From positions 1,426,001 through 1,490,000 of the forward strand of contig NZ_JAPMLV010000001.1 of NCBI RefSeq assembly GCF_026420145.1: a stretch of 64,000 nucleotides of DNA, read 5' to 3'. Positions 1-9,963 of the stretch are shown piece after piece (position 1 is the stretch's first letter; every line of letters starts with the position of its first letter). A program made the position numbers and the translations under genes. Origin of the DNA: Enterobacter pseudoroggenkampii. Lineage in GTDB: Bacteria; Pseudomonadota; Gammaproteobacteria; Enterobacterales; Enterobacteriaceae. The notes beneath the pieces were generated by a model. The model ran no database searches and was not told the origin of the DNA. It saw only the letters and a list, made by a program, of their open reading frames with translations.

Positions 1-47
1 ATTTTCTTCTCTACCAGCATTTTGTCCAGATGAACCACGACAGCCAT
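1..47 (-). CDS. YozG-like XRE/Cro HTH regulator, 5' fragment
   Basis: The window edge cuts this gene, so only the first 15 codons are visible (MAVVVHLDKMLVEKK). That start closely resembles the N-terminus of small YozG-type helix-turn-helix proteins, which typically begin with a short beta strand followed by an LDxxLxxRK helix. The start lies two bases after the stop of the upstream DUF2975 gene, so the two are almost certainly cotranscribed and translationally coupled. Pairing of a YozG-like regulator with a DUF2975 membrane protein is a known arrangement, which supports the call. Most of the HTH is outside the window and cannot be checked. Confidence 0.7.
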   Translation of the reverse strand, partial: MAVVVHLDKMLVEKK

Positions 48-49
48 AA

Positions 50-607
50 TTAGATGAACTCCTTATTTTCTTCTTCCGCTTTGATCCCTTCGACCAGGGA
101 GTGAAAGGTTACCAGCAGCAAACCGCCTGTTAATAGCAGAACAAAATCCCCAAGCAAAAGGGTGACCTGGTAGTAATGTCCCGGCCACGCGATCGTCAGC
201 GGGATCAAAAAGCGACAGACCGGCAGTGCGATCCCAAGGCTTAACATCGCGATGGCAATCTTGCGAACGCTGTTTGCCAGAGCCCGGGAGAGGATCTGTT
301 TTTGACGAACCTGCCGGGTGACGCTCATTCCCTGCCAGACAGCAAAGGCAAACAGCCCCGCCGGAAGATAAAGGATCGCCAGCAGGAGTATCTGGCGCAG
401 CGACGAAACCGTTGCAACAGCCAGATCGTCTTTCTGAACCTCGGCGAGCTTTAGCAGAGTGGAAATAAAAAACGACTCGCCGGTGAAATAAATCCATAAA
501 GGGGTGATTAATGCCAGGATGAGAAATAGCGGCAGCACCCCTGCGATGAACACCAGACTGAGTTTACCCCTCGCACCATTCACATCGAACCTTCCTGAGT
601 GTTTCAT
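50..607 (-). CDS. DUF2975-type membrane protein
   Basis: A 185-residue protein with four hydrophobic segments (about residues 17-42, 70-92, 115-137 and 145-167), with loops rich in Arg and Lys such as RQVRQKQ near residue 100. Length, four-helix layout and the YozG-like HTH gene immediately downstream all fit the DUF2975 family, whose biochemical function is unknown. It starts one base after the stop of the 115-residue membrane protein gene, in an operon that begins with a MipA/OmpV gene. An integral inner-membrane location is predicted from the sequence. A role in sensing, or in antagonising the HTH protein, would be inference only. Confidence 0.65.
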   Translation of the reverse strand: MKHSGRFDVNGARGKLSLVFIAGVLPLFLILALITPLWIYFTGESFFISTLLKLAEVQKDDLAVATVSSLRQILLLAILYLPAGLFAFAVWQGMSVTRQVRQKQILSRALANSVRKIAIAMLSLGIALPVCRFLIPLTIAWPGHYYQVTLLLGDFVLLLTGGLLLVTFHSLVEGIKAEEENKEFI

Positions 608-608
608 A

Positions 609-956
609 TTATTTTAAGACCAGCACGCACAAGCATGACATAAGCATTAGCGCGATGGCAATCTTACCGCCGTTCAGCCAGTTAGCGGCGCGTTTCATCC
701 AGGGTTTTGGCCACACATGATAGACGCAAAAGGCGAGATAAGACGCCTGAATCACCCAGGTGAGCATTCTGAACAGGTAGCCTGAACTGCTCAGATGGGT
801 GATGGTCTGCATCATTTCCATGCAATAAAGAATGAGCCCAACGGTCAGCATTGTGTTCATCAGCCGAAGTTTATACTGCGCGGCCCACGTTCCGCGCCCA
901 AACAGCAGGGCCGAAACAAAGGTCAGTATCGCCCAGAGAATATCAATCCAGTTCAT
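609..956 (-). CDS. Small hypothetical inner-membrane protein
   Basis: A 115-residue protein with three to four hydrophobic stretches (about residues 5-22, 33-50, 63-80 and 97-114) and short polar loops. I do not recognise a family. The start codon lies inside the 3' end of the serine hydrolase gene (14 bp overlap), and the stop is one base from the next start, so it is tightly coupled within the operon. This position suggests it works with the hydrolase or the DUF2975 protein. That is contextual inference; there is no catalytic motif to support a specific function. Confidence 0.6.
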   Translation of the reverse strand: MNWIDILWAILTFVSALLFGRGTWAAQYKLRLMNTMLTVGLILYCMEMMQTITHLSSSGYLFRMLTWVIQASYLAFCVYHVWPKPWMKRAANWLNGGKIAIALMLMSCLCVLVLK

Positions 957-2058
957 GATGCGCCTCTGCTGTATGAGATGACTGGGTTAATAGCAGCCGC
1001 ATGGCCGGGACAACCACCGGCCACGCGGTGTCGGAGAGGATCACCACGGCGCTTTTACGCTGTCGGTCGAAGGCGATAGCGGAAGCGAACCCCGACGATT
1101 CACCATCATGCCAGGTGATATCGCGCCCCTGAATGCGTGTGGTGAACCAGCCATAGCCCACGCGTGAATCGGGATCGTCAGTTGCAAACTGCGGCGTCAT
1201 TGCGTCGCGCCATGCGAGCTGTCCTGCCAGCAGCGACTGAGCGTAATGGGCCATGTCGACAATGGTTGAACGCACGCCTCCGGCAGGGGTAAATGCGTGC
1301 ATTATCCACGGCGCTTCGCTCAGGCCGGAAGCGGATCGACCCCGGCTGAACGTGGAAGAGGCGGGCGTTGTATCACTGGCGACGACAGAACCTGTCATGT
1401 GCGCCTGAGCGAATACGCGCGTTTGCAGGAGGTCAGCAAAAGATTGATGCGATGCACGCGCCAGCGCCAGTCCCAGCAGCGCATAACCGGTGTTGGAATA
1501 GTCAAATCCGGCCGGGCGTTCGACGCTGGCTTTATTCACCATGTCTATTAATGTCTCCTCATCGAAGTCCCAGAAATTGTCACGCAGGATGATGGACTTA
1601 ATAACCTGAACTTTCTCGGGTAACGACGTCGCCAGCGGCGGCAGGCCGGAGCGATGTGAAGCCAACTGCGCCAGGGTAATATCGCTCGCCGGGCCTGCGA
1701 TCTCCGGAATAAGTTCACCGACGCGGGTTTGCGGAGTCGCCTCGCCGCGTCGCTGCGCCTCAATCAACAGGCTGCTGGTCATGGTTTTGGTCAGGCTGGC
1801 GATTTCATACTGTTTTGTAAAATCGCTGTCCCACAGGGCGTACTGCACGCCTTTTGGCGTGATAAGTGCGACGGCAACGCTGCCACGCGCCCCGCTGAGG
1901 AGTGGCGTCAGGAACGAGACGATGGTTGCATCACCCGTCTGGCGCGGGGACGGCGTGCTGACGCCCGGCTGCAGGTAGATGCCTGTGGCAATCAGCGACA
2001 CAAAAACCACCCCTGCGGCTAACACTCGCCTGCGGCTGTATACATACTGTTTATTCAT
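943..2058 (-). CDS. Beta-lactamase-fold serine hydrolase (class C/PBP-like)
   Basis: A 371-residue protein with an N-terminal membrane anchor or uncleaved signal (about residues 11-29) and a Pfam beta-lactamase-type domain. The active-site SxxK is SLTK at residues 88-91, the YxN motif is YSN at 187-189, and the third motif is HDGESSG near residue 325, where true class C enzymes have KTG. This pattern is typical of esterase or DD-peptidase relatives such as the EstB, Pbp4* and LpqK groups rather than AmpC. A GAGG Shine-Dalgarno sits 8 bases before the ATG. It follows the MipA/OmpV gene by 10 bases and overlaps the next gene. It probably acts on the periplasmic side on an ester or peptide; the substrate is unknown. 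Confidence 0.85.
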   Translation of the reverse strand: MNKQYVYSRRRVLAAGVVFVSLIATGIYLQPGVSTPSPRQTGDATIVSFLTPLLSGARGSVAVALITPKGVQYALWDSDFTKQYEIASLTKTMTSSLLIEAQRRGEATPQTRVGELIPEIAGPASDITLAQLASHRSGLPPLATSLPEKVQVIKSIILRDNFWDFDEETLIDMVNKASVERPAGFDYSNTGYALLGLALARASHQSFADLLQTRVFAQAHMTGSVVASDTTPASSTFSRGRSASGLSEAPWIMHAFTPAGGVRSTIVDMAHYAQSLLAGQLAWRDAMTPQFATDDPDSRVGYGWFTTRIQGRDITWHDGESSGFASAIAFDRQRKSAVVILSDTAWPVVVPAMRLLLTQSSHTAEAHHELD

Positions 2059-2068
2059 GGTCTGCGCC

Positions 2069-2875
2069 TCAGAACTCGTACTGGATCATTGATGACAGGG
2101 TGTACTGCATGCGGCTGTTAACCAGCGGGCTTTTACCCGCTTCATCAAGCAGGCAGGCTGCGCGACCGGTCACCCCAGCCGCCAGATTTTCACTGATGTG
2201 CCAGACCAGTTCGCTATCGACTCCAGCTTCCTGTAAACCCGAAGATGGGGAATACGCCTCAAACCCGGTGCGCTGAGACTGGTTCGCGGTGACGCCATAA
2301 TGGCGCTGCTGATAGCCGCTGTTCGCCCAGGTGATGTCACCTGCGACCGAAAATTCGACGTCCTGCCCGCGCCAGAGGGTGGACTTTACGCCGCTGTTCA
2401 CGGTCCTCGCCAGCTGCTGCGTCTCGCCACCGTACCGGTGTTTTTGCGTTGCACTTAACGCGCGCAGCCATATCGTCCAGTCCTCGCGTTGATAACGCAT
2501 TTCCGCGCCCGCCATCAGCATGTCGGCCATATCACCCATTCCCTGGAGATCACGGTTTTTTCGAGAGGAGAAGGGATAGTTAACCGTCTCTTTTCGCCCC
2601 TCATCAGAGGCCAGCAGCAGGCTCACGGCAAACGGGGCGTCGGGGTGATATGTCCATGCCAGCCCCTCCGTGGAGAGATCCCATTGCCCCCAGTCTTTAC
2701 TCTTCAGACTCAGGCCGCCCTTCAGTAGCGGTCCGGGTGCGTAATGCCGCGATCCCGAATAAACGGGACTGACCGCGACGCCCAGACCCGCGTAACCGGA
2801 CAGCTCCGCACCGTGTAAGGGGGCGCAAAGCGCGATCCCCGCGAGCAAAACGCCATACAGCAGACTTCTTTTCAT
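2069..2875 (-). CDS. MipA/OmpV family outer-membrane protein
   Basis: A 268-residue protein with a cleavable signal (MKRSLLYGVLLAGIALCAP, cleaved after LHGA), a GYAGLGVAVSPVYSGS start to the mature part, and a terminal phenylalanine (QYEF) as in beta-barrel proteins handled by BAM. MipA was described as a scaffold between murein synthases and hydrolases, and OmpV-like proteins act as porins or adhesins. The start is placed at 2875 because a GAGAGG site precedes it at good spacing; an upstream ATG at 2944 would add 23 residues before the signal peptide. It is the first gene of the envelope operon and may be transcribed from the region shared with the divergent LysR gene. Confidence 0.85.
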   Translation of the reverse strand: MKRSLLYGVLLAGIALCAPLHGAELSGYAGLGVAVSPVYSGSRHYAPGPLLKGGLSLKSKDWGQWDLSTEGLAWTYHPDAPFAVSLLLASDEGRKETVNYPFSSRKNRDLQGMGDMADMLMAGAEMRYQREDWTIWLRALSATQKHRYGGETQQLARTVNSGVKSTLWRGQDVEFSVAGDITWANSGYQQRHYGVTANQSQRTGFEAYSPSSGLQEAGVDSELVWHISENLAAGVTGRAACLLDEAGKSPLVNSRMQYTLSSMIQYEF

Positions 2876-3089
2876 TCGATGCCTCTCCAGGCAAAAAGTA
2901 AGTTGAAGTGCGTGCAGGCTAGCCTGGAGTTTATCGTTTAACAATAAACATTTATTGTTTTACACTAAAATTGGTAGAGCGATAAAGCTCTCACTACAAA
3001 AAGAGATGCGACCGGGGAGGAAAGTACGATATCGTAACTCTATGATTGAATGAGGAGTTCGCAGGAACGCCGTTGCAACAGGACGATAA

Positions 3090-3983
3090 ATGATTGATGA
3101 CATCCGTTATCTGATAGTGTTTGCAAAGATTGCTGAAGCTGGATCCATTTCAGGTGGGGCAGAAGCGTTAGGGCTTACAACCGCAACGGCAAGCACGCAT
3201 TTATCAAAGCTGGAAAAAAATCTTGGCTGCGCGCTGCTCTACAGAAACACCCGCAAACTTTCTCTGACTCACGATGGCGCAAATTTGCTGGAAACGGCCA
3301 AATCGATGCTGGCGCTGTATGAGCAAGGGGTTATTGAATTTAAGCAGCGTTCGATATCAACGGCGAATAAGCTTACTGTTTCACTTCCTGCCGTTTTTTT
3401 AAAGAGTGCGTTTACACGGCATCTGGCCGATTTTATAAAGCGACATCCGGGCATTGTACTGAATATCTCTTACAGTGATACGCGCAGAGATATTATTGCT
3501 GACGGTATTGATGTTGCATTTAGAATCGGCGAACTTCCGGACAGTTCACTGAAAGCACGCCATCTTTTTGTGCTGCCGCGCCAGGTCGTTGCTTCCCGGG
3601 AATTGCTCAGCCATTACCCGACGATTACGCATCCTTATGACCTGGCGCAACTGCCATGGATTGGACTCAATATGCGGCAGAATAGCCGGGAATTTCGCCA
3701 TAAAAATGGGGAAGTGGCGGTCGTAACGTATACGCCTGGCGTGTATGTAGATAATGTCGAAGCCGCTTATGCGCTTGCCAGGCAACAAATTGGTCTCGCA
3801 GCACCTCCCCGTTATTTAAGCGAAGAGGACGTTAAGCGTGGAGACATGCAGGAAATACTCCCTGACTGGTCATTAGAACCGCTGAAAGTCTATGCCGTAT
3901 GGCCTTCTAATATGTCGACCAGCAGTATTGCCTACAAATTGATTAACGATATTTATAACGCGATTGAGTTTCACTCGTTATAA
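3090..3983 (+). CDS. LysR-family transcriptional regulator
   Basis: A 297-residue LysR protein: winged HTH at about residues 1-60 (GSISGGAEALGLTTATASTHLSKLEKN region), then a two-lobed effector-binding domain (about 90-295) with the usual LPAVFLKSAF start. An AGGA site lies 7 bases before the ATG. It is divergent from the MipA/OmpV-serine hydrolase operon, with about 215 bases between the two starts, so control of that operon is the natural hypothesis. The domain layout resembles the AaeR/DmlR-type LysR subgroup, but I cannot name an effector. Confidence 0.85.
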   Translation: MIDDIRYLIVFAKIAEAGSISGGAEALGLTTATASTHLSKLEKNLGCALLYRNTRKLSLTHDGANLLETAKSMLALYEQGVIEFKQRSISTANKLTVSLPAVFLKSAFTRHLADFIKRHPGIVLNISYSDTRRDIIADGIDVAFRIGELPDSSLKARHLFVLPRQVVASRELLSHYPTITHPYDLAQLPWIGLNMRQNSREFRHKNGEVAVVTYTPGVYVDNVEAAYALARQQIGLAAPPRYLSEEDVKRGDMQEILPDWSLEPLKVYAVWPSNMSTSSIAYKLINDIYNAIEFHSL

Positions 3984-3988
3984 AGGGT

Positions 3989-4579
3989 TTAAAATGCTAA
4001 AGCGAGCATGTAACACGCCGTAATAAGCAACAGTCCGCCCATCAACACGTTAAACGTACGGATCTGCTGTGTGCTCCTGAGCAGCACCGACACCCTTGCT
4101 CCCATTAATGCCCATGCGGATAGCGACAGGTAACAGACTAAAAAATAGACCGTTACAAAGACGAATGCTGTCGCAGGGTTTGAGGGTTCGGAAAACATCG
4201 CTGCCCCTGAGGCGCACGCGGTCCATGCCTTAGGGTTGATCCATTGCATGACAAAACCCTGAGCAAAACCAGGAGAATCTGTTTTTGTTAATGATATATC
4301 GGGACGGGATGACGCTATCTTATAGCCCAGATACATTATAAATAAAGAACCGACAATATTAAGGTAACGGAAAAACAAAGGGTGTTTTTCGATTGCAGCG
4401 TAAAAACCGAAACAAATAAAGATAAGTAATAACGTAAACCCTATTGTTGCACCGGAGACAAATGAGAAGGTCTTTCTAAAACCGTGAGCGGCCCCAGACG
4501 ATATAATTACCATATTAACGGGGCCAGGGGAAAATGAAAGCGTCAGTGAAAATATAAACATTGTGAAAATGAACAGCAT
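3989..4579 (-). CDS. LysE/RhtB-family amino acid exporter
   Basis: A 196-residue protein with six hydrophobic segments and the family hallmark SLTLSFSPGPVNMVIISSG near the N-terminus, followed by GFRKTFSFVSGATIGF. Members export amino acids such as lysine, threonine, homoserine lactone or cysteine through the inner membrane. The start at 4579 has a GGAGATAAA site directly before it; a longer frame opening at 4675 lacks this support and would add 32 polar residues. It converges on the LysR gene with only 5 bases between stops. The substrate cannot be assigned from sequence. Confidence 0.85.
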   Translation of the reverse strand: MLFIFTMFIFSLTLSFSPGPVNMVIISSGAAHGFRKTFSFVSGATIGFTLLLIFICFGFYAAIEKHPLFFRYLNIVGSLFIMYLGYKIASSRPDISLTKTDSPGFAQGFVMQWINPKAWTACASGAAMFSEPSNPATAFVFVTVYFLVCYLSLSAWALMGARVSVLLRSTQQIRTFNVLMGGLLLITACYMLALAF

Positions 4580-4747
4580 TTTATCTCCGCGTGTTGGCTT
4601 ATCTGCATTAGAGGTGCTGCGACAATTAAGTCGCGACTTTAATTCGTCATGTTTCTGAATACTAGCTGGGAACATACGTCAGAGTAAGTGTCATTTATCT
4701 AAAGGTGTGTTTGATTTTTTGCACAGATCGCGCAGTTGCGGGGTAGC

Positions 4748-4775
4748 GCCTGCCACAAGCAATCGGCAGGCGCGG
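4748..4775. other. GC-rich stem-loop (terminator-like or repeat)
   Basis: GCGCCTGCC and GGCAGGCGC form a 9-bp stem around a ten-base loop, in the gap downstream of the AraC-GyrI gene on the minus strand. No T-run follows in either direction, so it is not a canonical intrinsic terminator. It could protect a 3' end or be a degenerate repeat. Confidence 0.35.
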
Positions 4776-4888
4776 GTGGCCCATAAGTAACGGATCCTAA
4801 TATAATTTATGTAATGCGTGTGGTTCCTGAGTCAGGCATATAACAGCGCTTGTGATAAAACGGAAATAAGGTGGTAAACAAGGGATCG

Positions 4889-5755
4889 TCAATTTAACGG
4901 CAGGTAGATATCCGTTTGCAGCGTATGTTCTGGCACCTCGTGAATAAAGTTGAGGTAGTGGAAAAATACCGGGGCATCGCGCAGCGTTTCGCCGCTGGCT
5001 GGCAGCCAGTCGCGAAACATCGCCCACACCGTGGCGGAAATGGTATCCAGAGAACCCGTGTGACGGCCGACGGCGTAACGTCCGCCGTCGATTTCACCAT
5101 TGGAAACCCCAAATTCATTCTCTGGTATGGCTTCAGCGATACTGCCGCAGATATCGAAACGAAAGGCGTCTGCTGGCGTGGTTGCCGGGTCATCCCAGGC
5201 AATGCCAAACGTGCTGCTTTTGTGCACTGGCGATAAGCCCGTGGTTTTACGCCAGGCGATAAATTTCGCCGCGCTGTCATTAACCCGATCCGGGCTGCCA
5301 CGGTGCTGCAGCATTGCCACTCGGGTCTGTGGGAAATCGACAATCTTAACTTCCATCGTTTTTTGCTCCTGAAAGGTCATTTTCGGTACGCGCTGGTGCC
5401 AGTTCAGCCAGTCCGGCTGTTGCCGAAACTGACGCGGGCTTTTTCCAAACGCATTTCTGAAGGCGCGACTGAACGATTCAGGGCTCTGGAACCCGGCATT
5501 GAGCGCAATATCAATCACCTTATCCTGAGGGTTAAACGCCAGTCGCCAGGAAGCATGACGCAGGCGTAGCCACTGGATATAGCGATACAGAGGCTGACCG
5601 CTAAATGCCAGAAACTGCCGGTGAAAATGATAAGGCGAACAGCAGGCTAACGCGCTGAGCTTCTCCAGCGTGAGCGGTTCATCGAGATGGCGGGCGATAT
5701 AGTCGCACACCATCGTGAAACGCTCGCGGTAAGCCGTTTTGATTGCATCGTTCAT
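4889..5755 (-). CDS. AraC-type regulator with GyrI-like effector domain
   Basis: A 288-residue protein with two parts. An N-terminal AraC/XylS DNA-binding domain (about residues 10-105) has two HTHs, the second within DIALNAGFQSPESFSRAFRN. A C-terminal GyrI-like / AraC_E_bind domain (about 128-288) starts at MEVKIVDFPQ and contains the aromatic-rich FDICGSI and GRYAVGRHTG elements. This is the Rob-like layout, in which the GyrI-like domain binds small hydrophobic ligands. The start at 5755 is preceded by a strong AGGAGG. It stands alone with no divergent target gene close by. Its regulon is unknown. Confidence 0.85.
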   Translation of the reverse strand: MNDAIKTAYRERFTMVCDYIARHLDEPLTLEKLSALACCSPYHFHRQFLAFSGQPLYRYIQWLRLRHASWRLAFNPQDKVIDIALNAGFQSPESFSRAFRNAFGKSPRQFRQQPDWLNWHQRVPKMTFQEQKTMEVKIVDFPQTRVAMLQHRGSPDRVNDSAAKFIAWRKTTGLSPVHKSSTFGIAWDDPATTPADAFRFDICGSIAEAIPENEFGVSNGEIDGGRYAVGRHTGSLDTISATVWAMFRDWLPASGETLRDAPVFFHYLNFIHEVPEHTLQTDIYLPLN

Positions 5756-5818
5756 TGCATCCTCCTGATGACCCACTTTGCCTCACCGAACGGCCAGAAT
5801 CCTGACCGATCTTGCTAA

Positions 5819-6361
5819 TTATGGAGAAGTTATACTGGCCGCATACCGTTGTGCGGCAGCAATCGCCCTGTCGTCAAAAATATACTGTTCGAAATGATGG
5901 CTCGCATCGGTGACGCGATAAATTTTCCATTTACCGTCTTCTATGCGCAGATACACTTTTAGCTGCAGTTTCCGCTCATTACCCACACCCAACTGAACGT
6001 TAACAACTTTCCCGGACGCAGAGTTAATCGCATTGCTTACGCTTAGGTCAGGGATCCACTCAGCCGCATAGTCCTGCGTATAGGTAAAATAGTCGGAACC
6101 GATAATTTCTTGTTCATAGAGAGAGGAAATTTTCTGCAGTCGGGAGAGTGTGTCTTGCGCAATATAGTCACGCATTTTTGGTGAATCGAGATTATCTTCT
6201 TTGCTGTCTGTAACGAAAGCAGTGAGGTAAAACTTGTAAAAGTCATGAGTACGTTTTTCCGGCGCATCCATTTGTGTTGAACATCCCGTAAGAAACAGGC
6301 ACATCAAGAGAACGTTGCGCATCAAAGCATGTCCCGCCGCTGTATGTTTGTTCCATGCCAT
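5819..6361 (-). CDS. Lipoprotein of DUF3828/YbjP-like type
   Basis: A 180-residue protein with a long n-region, a hydrophobic core MRNVLLMCLFL and a lipobox LTGC (Cys27), so it should be lipidated; the residues after Cys are ST, which predicts outer-membrane sorting. The mature part ends in a cystatin/NTF2-like pattern (LQLKVYLRIEDGKWKIYRV) reminiscent of DUF3828 lipoproteins. The start at 6361 has AGGAG seven bases upstream; an internal ATG at 6322 would give a more normal 14-residue signal but has weaker ribosome-binding sequence. Function unknown. It is monocistronic. Confidence 0.65.
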   Translation of the reverse strand: MAWNKHTAAGHALMRNVLLMCLFLTGCSTQMDAPEKRTHDFYKFYLTAFVTDSKEDNLDSPKMRDYIAQDTLSRLQKISSLYEQEIIGSDYFTYTQDYAAEWIPDLSVSNAINSASGKVVNVQLGVGNERKLQLKVYLRIEDGKWKIYRVTDASHHFEQYIFDDRAIAAAQRYAASITSP

Positions 6362-6561
6362 ATGTTAACTCCTGTTGTATATGAAAACGTCACTAAACAA
6401 CGAGAGTGAGCATCCGTTTAGGCAATAAATGTTATTGAAAAACAATATATTTTAGTCGCTTATACCTTTCTGTACTTTATCTGCACGGGTGATGAGTTCC
6501 TGAAGGTGTGTTATTGCTATCGCATCCAAAAATGGAAGGTTTACATCGCCGGATAACTAAA

Positions 6562-6583
6562 ATACCATACCCCCCTATAGTAT
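6562..6583. promoter_or_regulatory. FrmR operator
   Basis: A 22-bp site ATACCATA-CCCCCC-TATAGTAT: inverted 8-bp arms with one mismatch around a run of six C, eleven bases before the frmR start codon. AT-rich inverted arms around a G/C tract are what CsoR/RcnR/FrmR repressors recognise. Formaldehyde bound by FrmR should release the site and induce frmRA. The site probably overlaps the promoter. Confidence 0.8.
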
Positions 6584-6594
6584 CAGGAGGGCGT

Positions 6595-8020
<1,426 letters not shown>

Positions 8021-8028
8021 CTCTTCTG

Positions 8029-8058
8029 CCAGCGGTTTTTCGCCGCTGGCGTTTCTTT
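8029..8058 (+). terminator. Intrinsic terminator of frmRA
   Basis: GCCAGCGG and CCGCTGGC arms around TTTTTCG, followed by GTTTCTTTAAT, right after the frmA stop. Stem and T-rich tail fit Rho-independent termination. Confidence 0.75.
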
Positions 8059-8180
8059 AATAATCTTCTCTAAAGTGTGACCAGTGCGGCGTTTTTAGCC
8101 GTAATCTTAATCTGTGCCGTGCCGATGACTATTTAACAGGCGTGTTTTTACGCATCTTACCTACAAGAGAGTCGACGGTC

Positions 8181-9872
8181 ATGGACAACACTACTTCGAT
8201 GCTGGCGCAGCGCAAGCTGAGCTTCTTGCATCACATCAGGCTGGTTCCGCTGTTTTCCTCCATTCTCGGTGGCATTATTCTTCTGTTTGCCTTGAGCTCG
8301 GGTCTGGCGGGTTATTTCCTGCTGCAGGCCGATCGCGATCAGCAGGATGTCACATCCGAAATTCAGGTGCGTATGGGGCTGTCGAACAGCTCAAACCATC
8401 TGCGAACCGCGCGTATCAACCTGATCCACGCCGGTGCGGCAAGCCGTATCGCGGAGATGGATGCCATGAAGCAGAACATCAGCGAGGCGGAAACGCGCAT
8501 TAAGCAGTCCCAGGAGAGCTTTACCGCCTATATGAATCGTGCCGTGCGCACCGCTGAGGGTGAAGCGCTGGAAGCGGATCTCAAGGCGCGGTACGACGCC
8601 TATATCGCGGGCATGCAGCCGATGGTGAAATTTGCCAAAAACGGCATGTTTGAAGCGATCATCAACCACGAAAACGAAACGGCGCGCCCGCTGGATGACG
8701 CTTACAACGCCGTTCTGCTGAAGGCGATTAAGATCCGTACCGACCGTGCCAATGCGCTGACGACGCAGGCGCACAGCCGCACGCAGCTGGGCCTGATGTT
8801 TATGGTGGGCGCGTTTGTGCTGGCGCTGGTGCTGACGGCCATGACCTTTGTCGTGCTGCGCCGCACGGTAATCAATCCGCTGCAGCGCGCAGCGAAACGT
8901 ATCGAGAATATCGCCAAAGGCGACCTGACCATGCCGGACGATGTGGTCGGGCGCAGCGAAATTGGCCGCCTGGCGCGCGATCTGCAAACCATGCAGCACT
9001 CGCTTGAAAATACCGTGGGCACCGTACGTCAGGGGGCGGAGGAGATCTACCGCGGCACCAGCGAGATTTCAGCCGGTAACACCGATCTCTCTTCGCGCAC
9101 TGAGCAGCAGGCTGCGGCTATTGAGCAGACCGCCGCGAGCATGGAACAGCTGACCGCGACGGTGAAGCAGAACGCCGATAACGCCCATCATGCCAGCAAG
9201 CTGGCGGAAGATGCCTCCGGTAAAGCCAGCCGCGGCGGCCAGATGGTCTCCGGCGTGGTCAAAACCATGGGCAATATCTCCAGCAGCTCGAAGAAGATCT
9301 CTGAGATTACCGCAGTGATTAACAGCATTGCGTTCCAGACCAATATCCTGGCGCTTAACGCGGCGGTAGAAGCGGCACGTGCGGGTGAACAGGGGCGCGG
9401 ATTTGCCGTGGTGGCAAGTGAAGTGCGCACTCTGGCAAGCCGCAGTGCGAATGCCGCAAAAGAGATCGAAAGCCTGATTAACGAATCGGTATCGCTGATC
9501 GACCAGGGCTCCGGCGAGGTTGTTGCCGCCGGTAACACCATGAATGAAATCGTCGAAGCGGTGAAACGCGTCACCGACATCATGCTTGAAATCGCCGCGG
9601 CGTCCGATGAGCAGAGCCGCGGTATCGTCCAGGTGAGCCAGGCGATTTCGGAGATGGATAAAGTGACCCAGCAGAACGCCTCGCTGGTGGAAGAAGCCTC
9701 CGCTGCGGCGGCGTCTCTGGAAGAACAGGGCGCGCGTCTGACCGAGGCGGTCGGTGCGTTTAGGTTGAACGGTGCAAAGTCGGGACGCGCGGTCATCTCT
9801 GCACCAGTGGCGAAGAACGCACCGCTGCGCCCGGCGGCGGCAGTTTCCGGGGATAACTGGGAGACGTTCTGA
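8181..9872 (+). CDS. Methyl-accepting chemotaxis protein
   Basis: A 563-residue transmembrane chemoreceptor: TM1 about residues 18-48, a periplasmic four-helix-bundle ligand domain, TM2 about 203-226, a HAMP domain, and the cytoplasmic methylation/signalling hairpin with the near-invariant tip [20 protein letters not shown]. It ends in NWETF, the pentapeptide that tethers CheR and CheB in high-abundance receptors such as Tsr and Tar, so it should be a full receptor able to adapt by itself. A GAGAG site supports 8181; a GTG at 8142 would add 13 residues. The ligand is unknown; the ligand domain differs from Tar and Tsr. Confidence 0.92.
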   Translation: MDNTTSMLAQRKLSFLHHIRLVPLFSSILGGIILLFALSSGLAGYFLLQADRDQQDVTSEIQVRMGLSNSSNHLRTARINLIHAGAASRIAEMDAMKQNISEAETRIKQSQESFTAYMNRAVRTAEGEALEADLKARYDAYIAGMQPMVKFAKNGMFEAIINHENETARPLDDAYNAVLLKAIKIRTDRANALTTQAHSRTQLGLMFMVGAFVLALVLTAMTFVVLRRTVINPLQRAAKRIENIAKGDLTMPDDVVGRSEIGRLARDLQTMQHSLENTVGTVRQGAEEIYRGTSEISAGNTDLSSRTEQQAAAIEQTAASMEQLTATVKQNADNAHHASKLAEDASGKASRGGQMVSGVVKTMGNISSSSKKISEITAVINSIAFQTNILALNAAVEAARAGEQGRGFAVVASEVRTLASRSANAAKEIESLINESVSLIDQGSGEVVAAGNTMNEIVEAVKRVTDIMLEIAAASDEQSRGIVQVSQAISEMDKVTQQNASLVEEASAAAASLEEQGARLTEAVGAFRLNGAKSGRAVISAPVAKNAPLRPAAAVSGDNWETF

Positions 9873-9884
9873 GTGGCGTGTTGT

Positions 9885-9912
9885 GTCGGGTGGCGGCTTC
9901 GCCTTACCCGAC
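9885..9912. repeat. REP element
   Basis: GTCGGGTGGCGGCTTCGCCTTACCCGAC-type palindrome with the asymmetric GCGGCTTCGCC core, the usual enterobacterial REP form, directly downstream of the chemoreceptor gene. Confidence 0.85.
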
Positions 9913-9930
9913 CTACAGAATCTGACCTAC

Positions 9931-9957
9931 AAAAAAGGGACCTTTCGGTCCCTTTTT
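9931..9957. terminator. Bidirectional terminator between MCP gene and gcd
   Basis: A-run, GGGACC, loop TTTC, GGTCCC, then a T-run. The flanking A and T runs let it serve both the plus-strand chemoreceptor gene and the minus-strand gcd gene, which ends at 9964. Confidence 0.85.
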
Positions 9958-9963
9958 CACATC

